Shown here: positions 5,739 through 5,740 of the stretch, one piece after another
Numbering within the stretch: position 1 is the first letter of the stretch
Layout: each line of letters starts with the position of its first letter
Assembly (NCBI GenBank): GCA_036661515.1
Contig: JAVWYO010000120.1
Location: 1 to 5,740, forward strand
DNA: 5,740 bases
Source of the DNA: HGM05232 sp036661515
GTDB lineage: Bacteria; Bacteroidota; Bacteroidia; Bacteroidales; Muribaculaceae
Reading direction: 5' to 3'
Notes under the pieces: generated by a model
Database searches by the model: none
Told to the model about the DNA's origin: nothing
What the model saw: the letters and a program-made list of their open reading frames with translations, nothing else
Made by a program: the position numbers and the translations under genes

Positions 5739-5740
5739 AT

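Overview
This 5.7 kb window carries five complete genes, all on the minus strand, so transcription runs from right to left. It also has a possible gene start cut by the left edge and a tandem repeat array cut by the right edge. The sequence is AT-rich, the starts lack Shine-Dalgarno sequences, and three operon heads have a -7 element matching TAnnTTTG. These traits, with a Bacteroides-like malate dehydrogenase and a triple-PAS hybrid histidine kinase, point to the phylum Bacteroidota, most likely order Bacteroidales. I cannot name a genus.

Right to left: at 5663-5738 are almost three copies of a 28-bp direct repeat, each holding a small inverted repeat. Next is an operon of two translation-related genes: a free-standing B3/4-domain protein (4919-5581), related to the editing region of the phenylalanyl-tRNA synthetase beta chain, and, 10 bp later, a YrdC/YciO-type threonylcarbamoyl-AMP synthase-family protein (4306-4908). 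The malate dehydrogenase gene mdh (3226-4155) has its own promoter and ends at a clear intrinsic terminator (3165-3203). Then comes a membrane-anchored hybrid sensor kinase (604-3087) with its own TAnnTTTG promoter, followed 7 bp later by a small thioredoxin-like lipoprotein (177-596). A 9-bp triplicated sequence that can fold into a terminator-like hairpin closes this unit (132-168). The last 130 bp on the left is non-coding, apart from a possible ATG at position 12 reading off the edge, with an 8-bp inverted repeat in front of it.

The window therefore has three transcription units: a tRNA-quality or tRNA-modification pair, a central-metabolism gene, and a sensing-plus-redox pair. The individual families are all known. 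The less ordinary points are the coupling of a hybrid kinase to a thioredoxin lipoprotein, the pairing of a B3/4 protein with a threonylcarbamoyl-AMP synthase-like protein, and the two small repeat structures at the ends. I see no CRISPR array, complete mobile element, rRNA or tRNA. No gap between genes exceeds 300 bases.
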